Notes under the pieces: model-generated
The model's input: only the letters and a program-made list of their open reading frames with translations
What the model was told of the DNA's origin: nothing
The model's database searches: none
NCBI GenBank assembly: GCA_003049435.1
Contig: PYSQ01000094.1
Coordinates: forward strand, 4,048-68,047
Source of the DNA: Nakataea oryzae
Taxonomy: Eukaryota > Ascomycota > Sordariomycetes > Magnaporthales > Magnaporthaceae
Reading direction: 5' to 3'
DNA: 64,000 bases
Shown here: in pieces, positions 1 through 8,998 of the stretch
Layout of the letters: every line of letters starts with the position of its first letter
Numbering within the stretch: position 1 is the first letter of the stretch
Translations under genes and position numbers: made by a program

Positions 1-622
1 GGGGACAGGGGCGGGCGGCGCGGCGCTGCCGGCCGTGTCGGTGGCCAAGGCCGACTTCTGGGCCGAGAAGGAGATCTCGTACGGCGCCTACGGCAACGTG
101 GTGCAGGGCGGCTACGCCTACCTGTACGGGCAGCTCTCGCCCAGCGGCGGGGGCGGGGCCGTGGCGCTGGCGCGGGTCAGGGCCGACTCGCCGGCCAGCG
201 TCGAGGACCGGGGCCGGTACGAGTACTTTGTAGGCGGGGCGTGGACCTCGACTCGGCCAACGCTGGCCGACGCGGCCGAGGTCGCGGTGCCCAACGCGTC
301 GGCGGGCGGGCAGGGGACCTACTTCTACTCGGAGGCGTGGTCGCGCTTCGTGTGGATCGGGCAGGCGGGCATCAGCGTGGCGGCCGAGTTCTTCGTCACG
401 ACCAGCCCGGCGCCCGAGGGGCCGTGGGAGCGGCCGGCGCCCTTCTTCAAGGGCGCCGGCGGCAACTACTCGCTCTCGGCCTACAGCCTGCAGGCGCACC
501 CGGCGCTGGTGCCCCGCGGCTGCGAGGGCCAGGCCATGGTCATCTCGTGGACCGTAAACGACGCCGTCGGGCGGGACAATGTATACAAGACGCCGCTCGC
601 GCTTGTTGTGTGGGACACGTAG
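1..622 (+). CDS. DUF4185-like secreted-type protein, C-terminal part
   Basis: The gene enters from the left edge; the frame is open from base 2 and ends at TAG 620-622, so about 206 C-terminal residues are present. The visible part has repeated aromatic-rich strands (YEYFVGGAW, TYFYSEAWSRFVWIG, EFFVTTSPAPEGPW, YSLQAHPAL) that match my memory of fungal and bacterial DUF4185 proteins, a five-bladed beta-propeller-like family related to glycoside hydrolases. No catalytic role can be assigned. The methionine-like codon at base 35 is a GTG inside the frame and not a real start. The C-terminus (PLALVVWDT) looks complete. Confidence 0.6.
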   Translation, partial: GTGAGGAALPAVSVAKADFWAEKEISYGAYGNVVQGGYAYLYGQLSPSGGGGAVALARVRADSPASVEDRGRYEYFVGGAWTSTRPTLADAAEVAVPNASAGGQGTYFYSEAWSRFVWIGQAGISVAAEFFVTTSPAPEGPWERPAPFFKGAGGNYSLSAYSLQAHPALVPRGCEGQAMVISWTVNDAVGRDNVYKTPLALVVWDT

Positions 623-1181
623 GCGGGCGGCGGCGTGGGCCATGACGCGTTATGATTATGTATTTTCTCTTCTTTTCTTTTCTTTTCTGCTGTCACCAGA
701 ATGAAAATGATAATATATACTTGATCAGTTCTGCTCTGTGCTGCGCCCGCCATACGCTTGCTTACCCCCTTTGCAAGGCACCGCCAGACCCAGGCCTGGC
801 ATCAAGACTAAGCAAGTCTCACTCCGCCCCGGCTCGACTGTGTACGCATCTGCAACTGTCCATGATTGGCTGCCCTACAATGGACGCCTGCATGTGCCCA
901 TTGGCCGACGACGGCAGTAGTGCGGACGGCCCGTGACACGCCGTCAGCCAGGCCCAGCGCAAGAGAAAAAAAAGGGTGCCTAACGGACGCCAGGCGCCGC
1001 CACACCGACAAGTCTGGCTGCAAGGCCGGCGGTGGCCCTGGCTGCCCAATGTCAACCCTGGCCGCCGGCCGCCGGCACCAGCAGCCGCAGCCCCTTCTCG
1101 CTCCTGCACCCGTGATATCTGCGCAGCCGGCCGCTGCAACGCCCACGCCCTCCCACAGCACAGCACAGCACAGCGCCGAGA
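623..1181. other. intergenic, 3' UTR and promoter
   Basis: No gene is recognised. A T-rich stretch at 656-690 follows the upstream stop codon and probably lies in its 3' UTR. The second half is the presumed promoter and 5' UTR of the CorA-like gene and ends in a CAGCACAGCACAG-type repeat just before its ATG. Confidence 0.5.
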
Positions 1182-3398
1182 ATGGACGACGGGATCGACC
1201 CCCACATCTTCTTCGGCCTCCAAAAATCCCACTATGACGACAGGCTCACGTACGTGCCGAAATCCGCCCTCGTGGTGGAGGTGTCCAAGTCCAGGGTATG
1301 AGAGTGTGTGGTATTCCTTTTGGCCGCTGTGCCCGGCGAGACGACAGGCCTCCGCCATCGCCCCCGTAGTCCTCGTCCTTATGGCAGCTGATGTGTGTGC
1401 CCTTGTCGTTTTTGTGCTAGACGGGCCCGCCGACTGTCGTGGCGACCAGGCTCGGTCCCGATGAGCTCGAAGACTGGCTCAACAAGGTGAGTCAGGTCTG
1501 GTTACTTGGGCTCACGGCCAGCGCAGAAGTGCTAAACACAACCACAACCAGCAAATAACGTCGGATAGACTAGGCACAACATCCCCAGGCCTCCGTCTAA
1601 TGTGAGTCCTCTGGGCACGGTTCAGCCGCCCCCCTGGCCAACTCAGTGCCGGCTTTCCTGTTGTTCTGAACCAACACACGGCAGCCTCGGCAATGCCCGC
1701 GAACCAGAGACCCCGGGCCCCTGGTCGATGCCGCCGGGCGAAGGCGGAGACAGCTCCTGGCCTGGAGACTACCAGGGCGTCGTCAACATGTGGCCCGTAC
1801 CCTTTTCCCGCAGCCACTTTGACGTCATGATAAACCGCTTCAGCCTGCCTCAGTCCACGCGCTGGCTCTGCAGGACGTCGACGCGGCATCTCCAGACCTA
1901 CCGCATGCGCCCGGCAGCCCCTGGGTTCCCGAGATATGGTACGCCTGTCTATGCTGGTCCAAACCACGGCTCTTGTCCTTTTTCTGAATCTGCGTTTCGG
2001 GCATCCCTGGAGCATTGATGTTTTGTTTTCATTTGTGTTATTGCCTTGCATATCACTTTTTTTTTTGCTTCAGCCTGCTCCTTACATTCTTGATTCGATA
2101 TCTCCTACCCTTCTTCCCCCGTCTCGCCGTCTTTGTTCGTGTACGCCGAGGCCGAGAACGCGCAATAACACCGCACATCCAACCCACGATACAGGCCTGA
2201 CCTTCCGGGCCTTCCAGGCCGTCCACGTCGCCCTCTCGCTCTCCCACGACAGCTCCACGGGCGTGACGACGGCGCTCATGCTGGGCCAGTCCGGGCGGCA
2301 GGCCGAGTTCGTGCGGGCGCAGGTCTCGCGGCTGGCGCGGTTGGCGCACCACCCGGCGCTGCTGCCGACGCTGCTGGTGGCGGCCATGCGCACCGCCGCC
2401 GCGGGAGCCGTCGAGGGCCAGCGCGCCAAGATGCACGCCACCGAGAGCGCCGCGGCGCCGGGCTTCCCCGCCGCCAACCTGCTGGTCCTGCAGTCGTTCC
2501 GCGACGTCGGGCGCCTGTGCGCCCTCTGGGCCGCCTACGTCGAGCGCACCGCCGAGGAGGCCGAGAGGCTGCGCGGGTTCGTCGCGCGCCTGTCCGGCGA
2601 TGTCGAGGCCGCCAGGGCCGCGGCCGCGGCGTCCGGGGGAGGGGCGGAGAAGACGGCGGCGGACAAGGGGTGGAAGCAGGGCGGCGCTGCTGCCGGGTCA
2701 AGGTACAGCATGGCGGACTCGGATCTGGACGAGATAGGACTGATTCTGGACGAGAGGCTCGACTTCATCCTCCACAAGTCACGGCTCACGGTCGCGACGG
2801 CAAAGTACGTCAAAGACCGCAGCATGGACTCGATCCCTACTGTGAGTGTGGCAAAACAGAGCAGCCCTGCCCACGCTCCGTCTCGCGATCCGGCTGCTGA
2901 CGGGTGTCGAAAATTCCAAAAGACGGGATACTACACCTTATCGTCAATCTACCACCGTCTGGGGCTCCTGGGTCTTCTGGACACGGAGCGGCTCAAGACC
3001 ATCAGCGTCGCGCTCATGGTCTTCCTGCCAGCGATACTGACCACGGTAAGGACCGCACGAGCACGATGGACGGCGGCAGGAAAAAGCCAGCTCCCTAACA
3101 AGCACCCCCCAAAAACAAAAACCTGCAGACGCTGTTCTCCACCTCGTTCATGGCCGGCCTGAACCCTCCGCCCTGGGCCTTCTGCGCCGCCGCCGTCCCG
3201 TTCGTCTGCGGCGTGCTCGCGCTGTGGGCCACATGGGACAGGTGGGACGTGCCGCGCTGGATGAGGCCGTGGCCCAGGATGGAGTTCGCCCGGCGGATGG
3301 GCGACTTCAAGCGCTGGGCGAGGCGCAGGATCGGCCTGCCCGACGACACCGAGTCCGCCACCGACAGCGGCACCACGTCCATCGTGAGCGACGACTGA
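1182..3398 (+). CDS. CorA-like Mg2+ transporter-family membrane protein
   Basis: Seven exons give a frame-consistent product of about 464 residues: 1182-1295, 1421-1486, 1552-1601, 1814-1938, 2195-2841, 2923-3045 and 3129-3398. The C-terminus has two membrane helices, one around ISVALMVFLPAIL and one around AFCAAAVPFVCGVLALW, as in fungal CorA/ZntB-like proteins. They are preceded by a long helical domain and followed by a basic cytosolic tail. The canonical GMN filter motif after the first helix is not present; the nearest match is AGLN, so ion transport is uncertain. Exons 3 and 4 are short and least certain. The 81-base intron 2842-2922 keeps frame without a stop, so its retention cannot be excluded. 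A CorA-like fold is inferred from family resemblance of the region 2195-3300. Confidence 0.62.
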
Positions 3399-3953
3399 CG
3401 TGCCGAGGCGAGGTCTGACGCAGGCGGCGGCGGACACCAGTAGCTACATAGCTTGCAGCGTTGTTGCCGATGACCAAGGGCGGCATTGCATTGCATGGAC
3501 CGGTCTGGATGCTGTGCGGTATTTCCAAGGGCACACACATACACACACGCGTACGCACGCACGCACGGGACTGGCTGCATTATCCGTTATCTTTTCCTCA
3601 ATCTTGTCCGCCGTGCAGCGGTGATCGTCCCTGCGGCAGGCTGTACCAAGAGCCAGCTGCAGATGCCGGGGCTCGGCTACCGGCTACCGGCGGCATCTAC
3701 GTACTCATCCCGCCACGTAATAGAAGGCTGTCGGCTGTAGGCCGTTCTGGACATGTGCGCATCCTCGCCCTATCTTTGGTCCCGAGGGCACCATCCCCGG
3801 AAGCACATCCCGACTCCCCGCATATCCCTGGCCTGGCCCAGAAAGATTGAGCCATCTGTGACTTCATCCTCGAAGCTTCCCCGCACCCACTACGTGCGAG
3901 ATTTCACTAAGCGCACCCAAGGGTAAATTCCCTCAGCGGGCTTCCTGGGCGTC
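3399..3953. other. intergenic with CA-rich microsatellite
   Basis: No gene is seen. An imperfect (CA)n/(CGCA)n tract lies at 3530-3570, in the probable 3' UTR of the upstream gene. The right part is the upstream region of THI4. Confidence 0.5.
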
Positions 3954-3960
3954 TATAAAG
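3954..3960 (+). promoter_or_regulatory. TATA box candidate of THI4
   Basis: TATAAAG lies about 230 bases before the riboswitch intron and about 440 before the THI4 ATG, at the end of GGGCGTCTATAAAG. This position fits a long 5' leader containing the riboswitch intron. The transcription start is inferred, not seen. Confidence 0.4.
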
Positions 3961-4187
3961 CAGGCCGTCTCCTCCGCGATTGACTTGATATCCCCCGTCC
4001 TCTCTGCCTCTCCCGGACCACCACAGATTTCCTCGCGCAAACTCACACATCGTGAACAAGACCAGAAACAGTAGGCATCTGAACCCCTGAAGCCCCCTAC
4101 GTCTCTAGACCATCCATCTTTCCAATCCCCCAGGTCGGCTAACCAATCTCTCCATATCGCGCCGCCCGGCTGTAGTCGAGCCGCTGA

Positions 4188-4363
4188 GTATGTGAAAACC
4201 ATCGCGATTTGATGCATGAGCCGGTGCCCATCTGATGCACCCGCCGATCCCTCTGCCGAGGGGCCGGCGGTTTGCTGAATGTGTGGCTGAGATCATACGG
4301 CCTTGAACTTGATCTGGATAATACCAGCGAAAGGATCATGCAAGCGAACCTAACCTAGAGCAG
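4188..4363 (+). other. 5' UTR intron of THI4 carrying the riboswitch
   Basis: A strong donor GTATGT starts at 4188 and an acceptor CAG ends at 4363, preceded by a CTAAC-like branch site (AACCTAACCTAG). The intron lies wholly upstream of the ATG at 4393 and encloses the TPP riboswitch. In Neurospora and Aspergillus thiamine genes, TPP binding changes use of splice sites in such an intron so that upstream short frames stay in the mRNA and translation falls. The same logic is inferred here. A short frame (ATG TGT GGC TGA) lies inside the intron near 4279. Confidence 0.65.
4214..4341 (+). promoter_or_regulatory. TPP riboswitch (THI element)
   Basis: The two conserved TPP-aptamer blocks are present: CTGAGA at 4287-4292 (pyrimidine sensor side) and GATCTGGATAATACCAGC from 4311 followed by GAAAGGA (pyrophosphate sensor side). 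Stem P1 closes between GCATGA (4214-4219) and TCATGC (4336-4341), which are exact complements. The extra-long arm between about 4222 and 4285 (GC-rich, with CCGCCG...CGGCGG pairing potential) is the variable P3 extension typical of fungi. It sits in the 5' leader intron of THI4, the expected target. It should repress thiazole synthesis when thiamine pyrophosphate is abundant. Confidence 0.93.
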
Positions 4364-4392
4364 CACTCCCAAGCGAGAAACAAGTGAAAAAA

Positions 4393-5584
4393 ATGGCCCC
4401 TCCCGCAGCCCTCCAGGACTACACGGCCCCTTACGCCGTGCCAGCCAAGCTGGACGGCGGCCACCTCACGGCCGGGACCGGCAAGAACGGCGCGGCCCAG
4501 GAGGAGCGGCAGCAGCGGGGCGGCACGCGGGCCGAGACGGTGGCGGACCTCATGGGCAAGTGGGACGACTTCTCCTTCGCCCCGATCCGCGAGTCGCAGG
4601 TGTCGCGGGCCATGGCGCGGCGCTACTTTGCCGACCTGGACACGCACGCCGAGTCCGACGTGGTCATCGTGGGCGCCGGCTCGTGCGGCCTGTCGGCGGC
4701 CTTTGTGCTGGCGCGCGCGCGCCCGGACCTGCGCGTCGCCCTCGTCGAGGCCGGCGTCGCGCCCGGCGGCGGCGCCTGGCTGGGCGGCCAGCTCTTCTCG
4801 GCCATGGTCATGCGCAAGCCGGCCGACGCGTTCCTGCGCGACGCCGGCGTGCCCTACGAGGACGAGGGCGACTTCGTCGTCGTCAAGCACGCCGCCCTCT
4901 TCACGGCCACGCTGCTGGCCCGGGTCCTGGCGCTGCCAAACGTCAAGCTGTTCAACGCCACCGCCGTCGAGGACCTCATCACCCGCCAGGGCGAGGGCGG
5001 CGCCCTCCGCGTCGCCGGCGTCGTCACCAACTGGACCCTGGTGTCCATGCACCACGACGACCAGTCGTGCATGGACCCCAACACCATCAACGCGCCCCTC
5101 GTCATCTCGACGACTGGCCACGACGGTAGGATGGAGCTGGAGCCCGCTCTCGTCAACGTGTTCTGATTTTGGGTTTGCTGACTTGCTCCGACCCCCCAAC
5201 CCACCCAGGTCCGTTTGGTGCCTTCTCGGTGAAGCGCCTCGTCAGCATGAAGCAGATCGAGCAGCTGAGCGGCATGCGCGGGCTCGACATGCAGTCGGCC
5301 GAAGACGCCATCGTCAAGAACACACGCGAGATCGTGCCCGGTCTCATCGTCGGCGGCATGGAGCTGTCCGAGATCGACGGCGCCAACCGCATGGGTACGT
5401 CGCTCGCTTCCGGCCTTGCCTTCCCCCCTGACGGCACATCTGCTTTTTTTTAAACCTCGTTCCGTACTAACCAGGGCTGTCACTTCCAGGTCCTACCTTT
5501 GGCGCCATGGCGCTGTCTGGGGTCAAGGCCGCCGAGGAGGCCATGGCCATCATCGACGCCCGCAAGAAGGAGAACGAGTACTAA
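4393..5584 (+). CDS. THI4: Thiamine thiazole synthase (THI4)
   Basis: THI4 makes the adenylated thiazole half of thiamine from NAD and glycine and gives up the sulfur of its own cysteine, so each protein turns over once. Exons are 4393-5125, 5209-5394 and 5490-5584, giving 337 residues, close to the usual length. Visible motifs are the Rossmann GAGSCG at residues 94-99, the GGGAWLGGQLF loop near 126-135, and the sulfur-donor cysteine Cys226 in QSCMDPN. Exon joins restore GHDGPFGAF and ANRMGPTFGAM. The ATG at 4393 is the first start after the 5' UTR intron. Regulation by the upstream TPP riboswitch is strongly supported. It probably acts in the cytosol and/or mitochondria; no clear targeting peptide is visible. 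Confidence 0.96.
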
Positions 5585-5969
5585 AGGAGGCCCGAGTAGC
5601 GCTTGCAGAAGGGCTGGATTACAACCCGGTCGAAAAGGCAGATTGTGGAGCATGTAAGCTGGGCGGATATTCATTCGCTTGATGTTGCTCGAAGCCTGAG
5701 ATCGAGGCAGCCACAGACAGCTCTGGCGGTGGTCTCCAGTGTACCTACCTAGTCACTCATTTCTATAGCCTGATGCTCAATGTATGTGAAGATTGATGCA
5801 AAATCGGGGGGAAATGCGTGAGGGCGTGACTTCGCTCCCAGCTGTCCGACAAGCCTCAGGGCACTACCAGTTATATGAATGGACGAGTATGGGTGCTTGT
5901 TTACAAAGCAAAACGAACGAGAAAAAAAAACTTTTTTGGTTGAGAAGCAGCAAGATCAAAAAGAAAATC
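5585..5969. other. intergenic
   Basis: THI4 3' UTR followed by AT-rich sequence with A-runs up to the tRNA. No protein gene is recognised. Confidence 0.5.
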
Positions 5970-5974
5970 AAAAA
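5970..5974 (-). terminator. Pol III terminator of tRNA-Arg
   Basis: A run of five A on the plus strand is a T5 run on the tRNA strand, 12 bases past the tRNA 3' end. A T-run of this kind ends RNA polymerase III transcription. Confidence 0.55.
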
Positions 5975-5986
5975 GGAAATATTAAC

Positions 5987-6058
5987 CGATCCAGGCAGGG
6001 ATCGAACCTGCAATCTCTTGATTCGTAGTCAAGCGCCTTGCCATTTGGCCACTGGACC
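5987..6058 (-). tRNA. tRNA-Arg (anticodon ACG)
   Basis: The reverse strand folds as a 72-base tRNA without intron. The acceptor stem is GGTCCAG with CTGGATC plus discriminator G, including one G-T wobble. The D arm contains GGCCAAATGGCAAGGC. The anticodon stem CTTGA/TCAAG holds the loop CTACGAA with anticodon ACG, which reads CGU (and CGC/CGA as inosine). The T arm is GCAGG-TTCGATC-CCTGC. CCA is not encoded, as expected for a nuclear tRNA gene. Confidence 0.93.
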
Positions 6059-6274
6059 CGTTGAGGAATGACGCTCGGAGAACAGCTTATGAAGCCTACA
6101 CGGCCCCACATCAGTCCTGGATCCCAACTTGTCAACAGCCCCCCAGCTTCTCTCCCCTCTCCCCTAGAAACAACTGATCAGTTCTTTCGACAGTGTAGTG
6201 TCAATAAAGACTAGCTCAATAACAAAAGTCCACCCCTTTACCAAAACCATCATCCCAAAAAAGAACCATCGCAT

Positions 6275-7081
6275 CTACCACGAACCAGGCTGGACATCCG
6301 CCTCGCTCGTGCCCATGGCGATCTCGTCGAACCAGACCTGACGGACCGCCTGCGAGCCCTTGAGGCCGCCCTCGTCGTCGTGCCAGCCGTTGGCGTACAG
6401 GCCCACGCGGAAGGCAAACTGCCTGCCCGCCGGGTCCACGACGGTCGTGCTGATCCCCGTCTTGTCCAGCCTCTTCTCGCCGTCGAGCCAGACCCGGACG
6501 AAGCCGGCGCCGTCGGCGCGCCACGACACGCCCAGCACGACGCGGTGCCACCTGCCGGCCTCGACCGTGGCCACGTCCCACGACGCCGTCCGCTTGTCGC
6601 ACCGGCCGCCCGACAGGTCGCCCCAGCGGGCCCGGGTGCGGAGCGTGCGGCCGCGCAGCCAGACCATGGTCGAGGGCATCCACGTGTCGCACTCTGGCCG
6701 GCCCAGGTCGCTGAAGTCGGCGATGAACTGGGCCAGGTTGTAGTTCTGGTCCGTGAACTCCCAGCCCTCCTGCAGCCGGAACGCGAAGCCGTAGTACTTT
6801 GTCTCGCCCGGCCGGTAGCCGTCGCGGCGGAACACCTCGGCGTGGTACCGCCCCGTGTGGGAGCTGCCCAAGTAGGTCTGCGTCGACTTGAGCGCCGTCG
6901 AGCCCTTGAGCACGACGTTGCTCACCTGCTGCACCGAGCCCTTGGTTCCGCTGTCGACCTCCTGCCCGTGCCAGCCGTCGAGCGTGCCCGAGTTCTGGAA
7001 CGAGCGTGAGGCCCGGGCCACCGGCGAGAGGAGGCCCAGGGCGAGCACCAGGAAGGTCTTGAGGCTTGCTTGCAAGGCCAT
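6275..7081 (-). CDS. Polysaccharide lyase, PL20 glucuronan-lyase-like, secreted
   Basis: Intronless, 268 residues. Residues 1-22 form a signal peptide (hydrophobic TFLVLALGLL ending at ARA). The rest is a beta-jelly-roll lyase of the 'polysaccharide lyase' (PF14099-like) type with the hallmarks KYYGFAFRL, NLAQF, WLRGR and VWFDEIAMG. Length and layout match fungal PL20 glucuronan lyases, which cleave beta-1,4-polyglucuronate by beta-elimination. PL20 is my best family assignment; related heparin-lyase-like folds (PL7, PL13) are alternatives. The ATG at 7081 is chosen because it immediately precedes the signal peptide; the open frame further upstream lacks a leader. Confidence 0.75.
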   Translation of the reverse strand: MALQASLKTFLVLALGLLSPVARASRSFQNSGTLDGWHGQEVDSGTKGSVQQVSNVVLKGSTALKSTQTYLGSSHTGRYHAEVFRRDGYRPGETKYYGFAFRLQEGWEFTDQNYNLAQFIADFSDLGRPECDTWMPSTMVWLRGRTLRTRARWGDLSGGRCDKRTASWDVATVEAGRWHRVVLGVSWRADGAGFVRVWLDGEKRLDKTGISTTVVDPAGRQFAFRVGLYANGWHDDEGGLKGSQAVRQVWFDEIAMGTSEADVQPGSW

Positions 7082-7191
7082 GTTCTTTTTTTGATCCGAC
7101 TTGGTGCTTATGAAGGATCTAGTTATGGTAAAAGATTGTGCGGTATGCCGAGTTGGAAAGCCTCTCACGATCTGCCGAGACTGTACGGCCA

Positions 7192-7197
7192 TTTATA
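7192..7197 (-). promoter_or_regulatory. TATA box candidate of the lyase gene
   Basis: TATAAA on the minus strand, about 110 bases before the lyase ATG, at a normal distance for a fungal core promoter. Confidence 0.4.
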
Positions 7198-7530
7198 ATC
7201 GAGCCCGCCTAGTCTTGGTGATATTCTCGGGCAACGGATATCAATCTCGGGCAACGGCGGATTGCCAGCCCGAGCTGCAGTGGCCAGGCAGCCGTCGATC
7301 CCTCCACCAGGTTGGACCGCTAGTATCACGGCCCCCAAAGTGCGGCTGAGCCCGCCGCTCAGGGGTGGAGACGGGGTCTTAGTGAGCACACCCACACCAG
7401 CGCGCACATTCATGACACGGCCATATGGCGGGGATGGCACAGGAAAGGAAAAGGAAGGGTAGGCGACAATATTGAGGGAGGACGAGAGTTTGGGGACAGC
7501 TGGCCCCCGGTCTCAAATTTAGGTGACATC
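7198..7530. other. intergenic
   Basis: Upstream region of the lyase gene, then 3' region of the DJ-1/PfpI gene. The GGGCAACGG word is repeated in tandem at 7230-7258 (two ATCTCGGGCAACGG-like copies). No gene is seen. Confidence 0.4.
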
Positions 7531-8500
7531 CTAGGGAAATACAACCCCATCCGTCTTGCGCCAGGCATAGTCCAAGCCCTCAGCGTTCTTCCTGGCCGCT
7601 TCCTCGCCCGCGAGCAGCTTGACGACGTGCAGGCTCGCGTCGATGCCGCAGCTCACTCCCCCGGCGCTGACGATCCGGACGCCGGCCCCATTGACGCCGG
7701 CGTCCACGAAGCGCGCCGGCAGGACCGTTCCTGCCGCCCCAGCCCCCGCCGCCGCTGCTGCCGACCTGTTGAGGCCCGCCAGCTCCTCGTAGTAGGCCCA
7801 GTGCGTGGTGCAGTGCAGGCCGTTGAAGACGCCGAGCGAGCCGAGGAAGAGGGCGCCCGTGCAGATCGACCTTTGCCGAAGACGCGGCCCGGCGAGTGTC
7901 AAATCAGCATTCGAGGAGGGAGGGCTGGGGATGACGAGGGGTTGTCTATGCTCTTACAAGAGGATCCGCTGGTGAGAGGCCAAAGGCCGCGGTCCGAGGG
8001 CCGCAAAGTTCTTGATCAGGCTTGAGAATGGATGCCCATCCTGATTGGCCTGGTCCCTGACCTGAGGGCCAGGGCCGCCAGGGACCACGAGAATGTCGTA
8101 TTCATCCAGGCTGCTCAGCAGTGCGGCCTCGAGGGGTATGTCTCTCTGCTCAATTGCTTTAGTTCCAGGTCTGACACGGGCCCAGAATGTCCGCGAGGCT
8201 TCTGGCAAAAGAGGGCAAGGCAGAAAGATAGGAGGCCATGTTGCGAGCGATCGGGGGGGACATCGTCCTTTTAACTAGGCGGAGTTATGTCGACACAAAA
8301 CAGACAGGCCCAGCAACGGTCGTCTATCTCACCTGGACCTTGACGCCCTCGGCGCTCTTGGTGATGTCGTTCTCAGCCGCCGTGACCATCTCCATCAGGT
8401 CACCGCCATTGGCCCTCGAGAGCACCTCGAACGGCCCGTTCATGTCCAGTGTGTTGAACCCCGGGAACAGCACCATGAGGACCTTGAGCTTGGGAGCCAT
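7531..8500 (-). CDS. DJ-1/PfpI family protein, isonitrile-hydratase-like
   Basis: Exons (transcript order) 8500-8333, 8145-7958 and 7870-7531 give 231 residues, the normal size for the class I glutamine amidotransferase-like DJ-1/PfpI family. The first strand is LMVLFPGFNTLDMNGPFEVL; a central DEYDILVVPGG follows. The nucleophile elbow is SICTGALFLG with Cys122, rebuilt exactly across intron 2. It is followed by the TTHW motif seen in isocyanide (isonitrile) hydratases and AraC-type DJ-1 domains. The last part (VSAGGVSCGIDASLH) is also typical. The true substrate is unknown; fungal members include glyoxalase-like and isonitrile-converting enzymes. No signal peptide, so presumably cytosolic. 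Confidence 0.87.
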
Positions 8501-8998
8501 CGTGAACAATGATTTGGCGCTTTCCACCCTTCTTCTTCCTCTTCTTCTTTTGTTTTCCGCGAGGCTGGGCAGAAACGGTTAGGAAAAAATGGCCCTCGCA
8601 ATACACAAACGGAATAAAAGTCATCTTTACTAAGTAAGGGGGATGGAATATAGCTCCCCTAGAGACGTGAGCTGTCCGCATGACTAATGTCACTTCTGCC
8701 GGGTCAATTTGCAGCCGCATGACAGCTGGTTTCCGCTCGCCAAGCCATCTCCAATCAAGCAATGAGGGGTAGATCAGGACGGGCCGTGAATTTGTGAAGC
8801 CGAACGAGGGTAGGGGAGTCACAAAGGACATCAAAGGGGGCACCTTGAGCAGCATCACGCAGACCTGGAGGCCGCAACAGACAAAGACCTGGCAAAAACA
8901 TGATTGTGGGTATTATTTCTGGGAATCGGACGCGTTCTTAGACGAGAACACAAACGCAAGGGCACGCCATGTGTCAAAGCCAGCGGGGCACGCTATCC
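8501..8998. other. intergenic
   Basis: Promoter of the DJ-1/PfpI gene and 3' region of the dynein gene. A CTT-rich tract lies at 8527-8550, i.e. a purine-rich (GAA) tract on the coding strand of the DJ-1 gene leader. No gene is seen. Confidence 0.4.

Noticed and set aside
1829..1938. Alternative reading of CorA-like exon 4 giving ALALQDVDAASP
   Set aside because: It looks protein-like, but its phase at the 1938 donor does not match the well-supported exon starting at 2195, whereas the chosen frame does.
5793..6071. 92-codon plus-strand frame over the tRNA-Arg
   Set aside because: The overlap with a well-folded tRNA on the other strand and lack of any signature make it non-coding.
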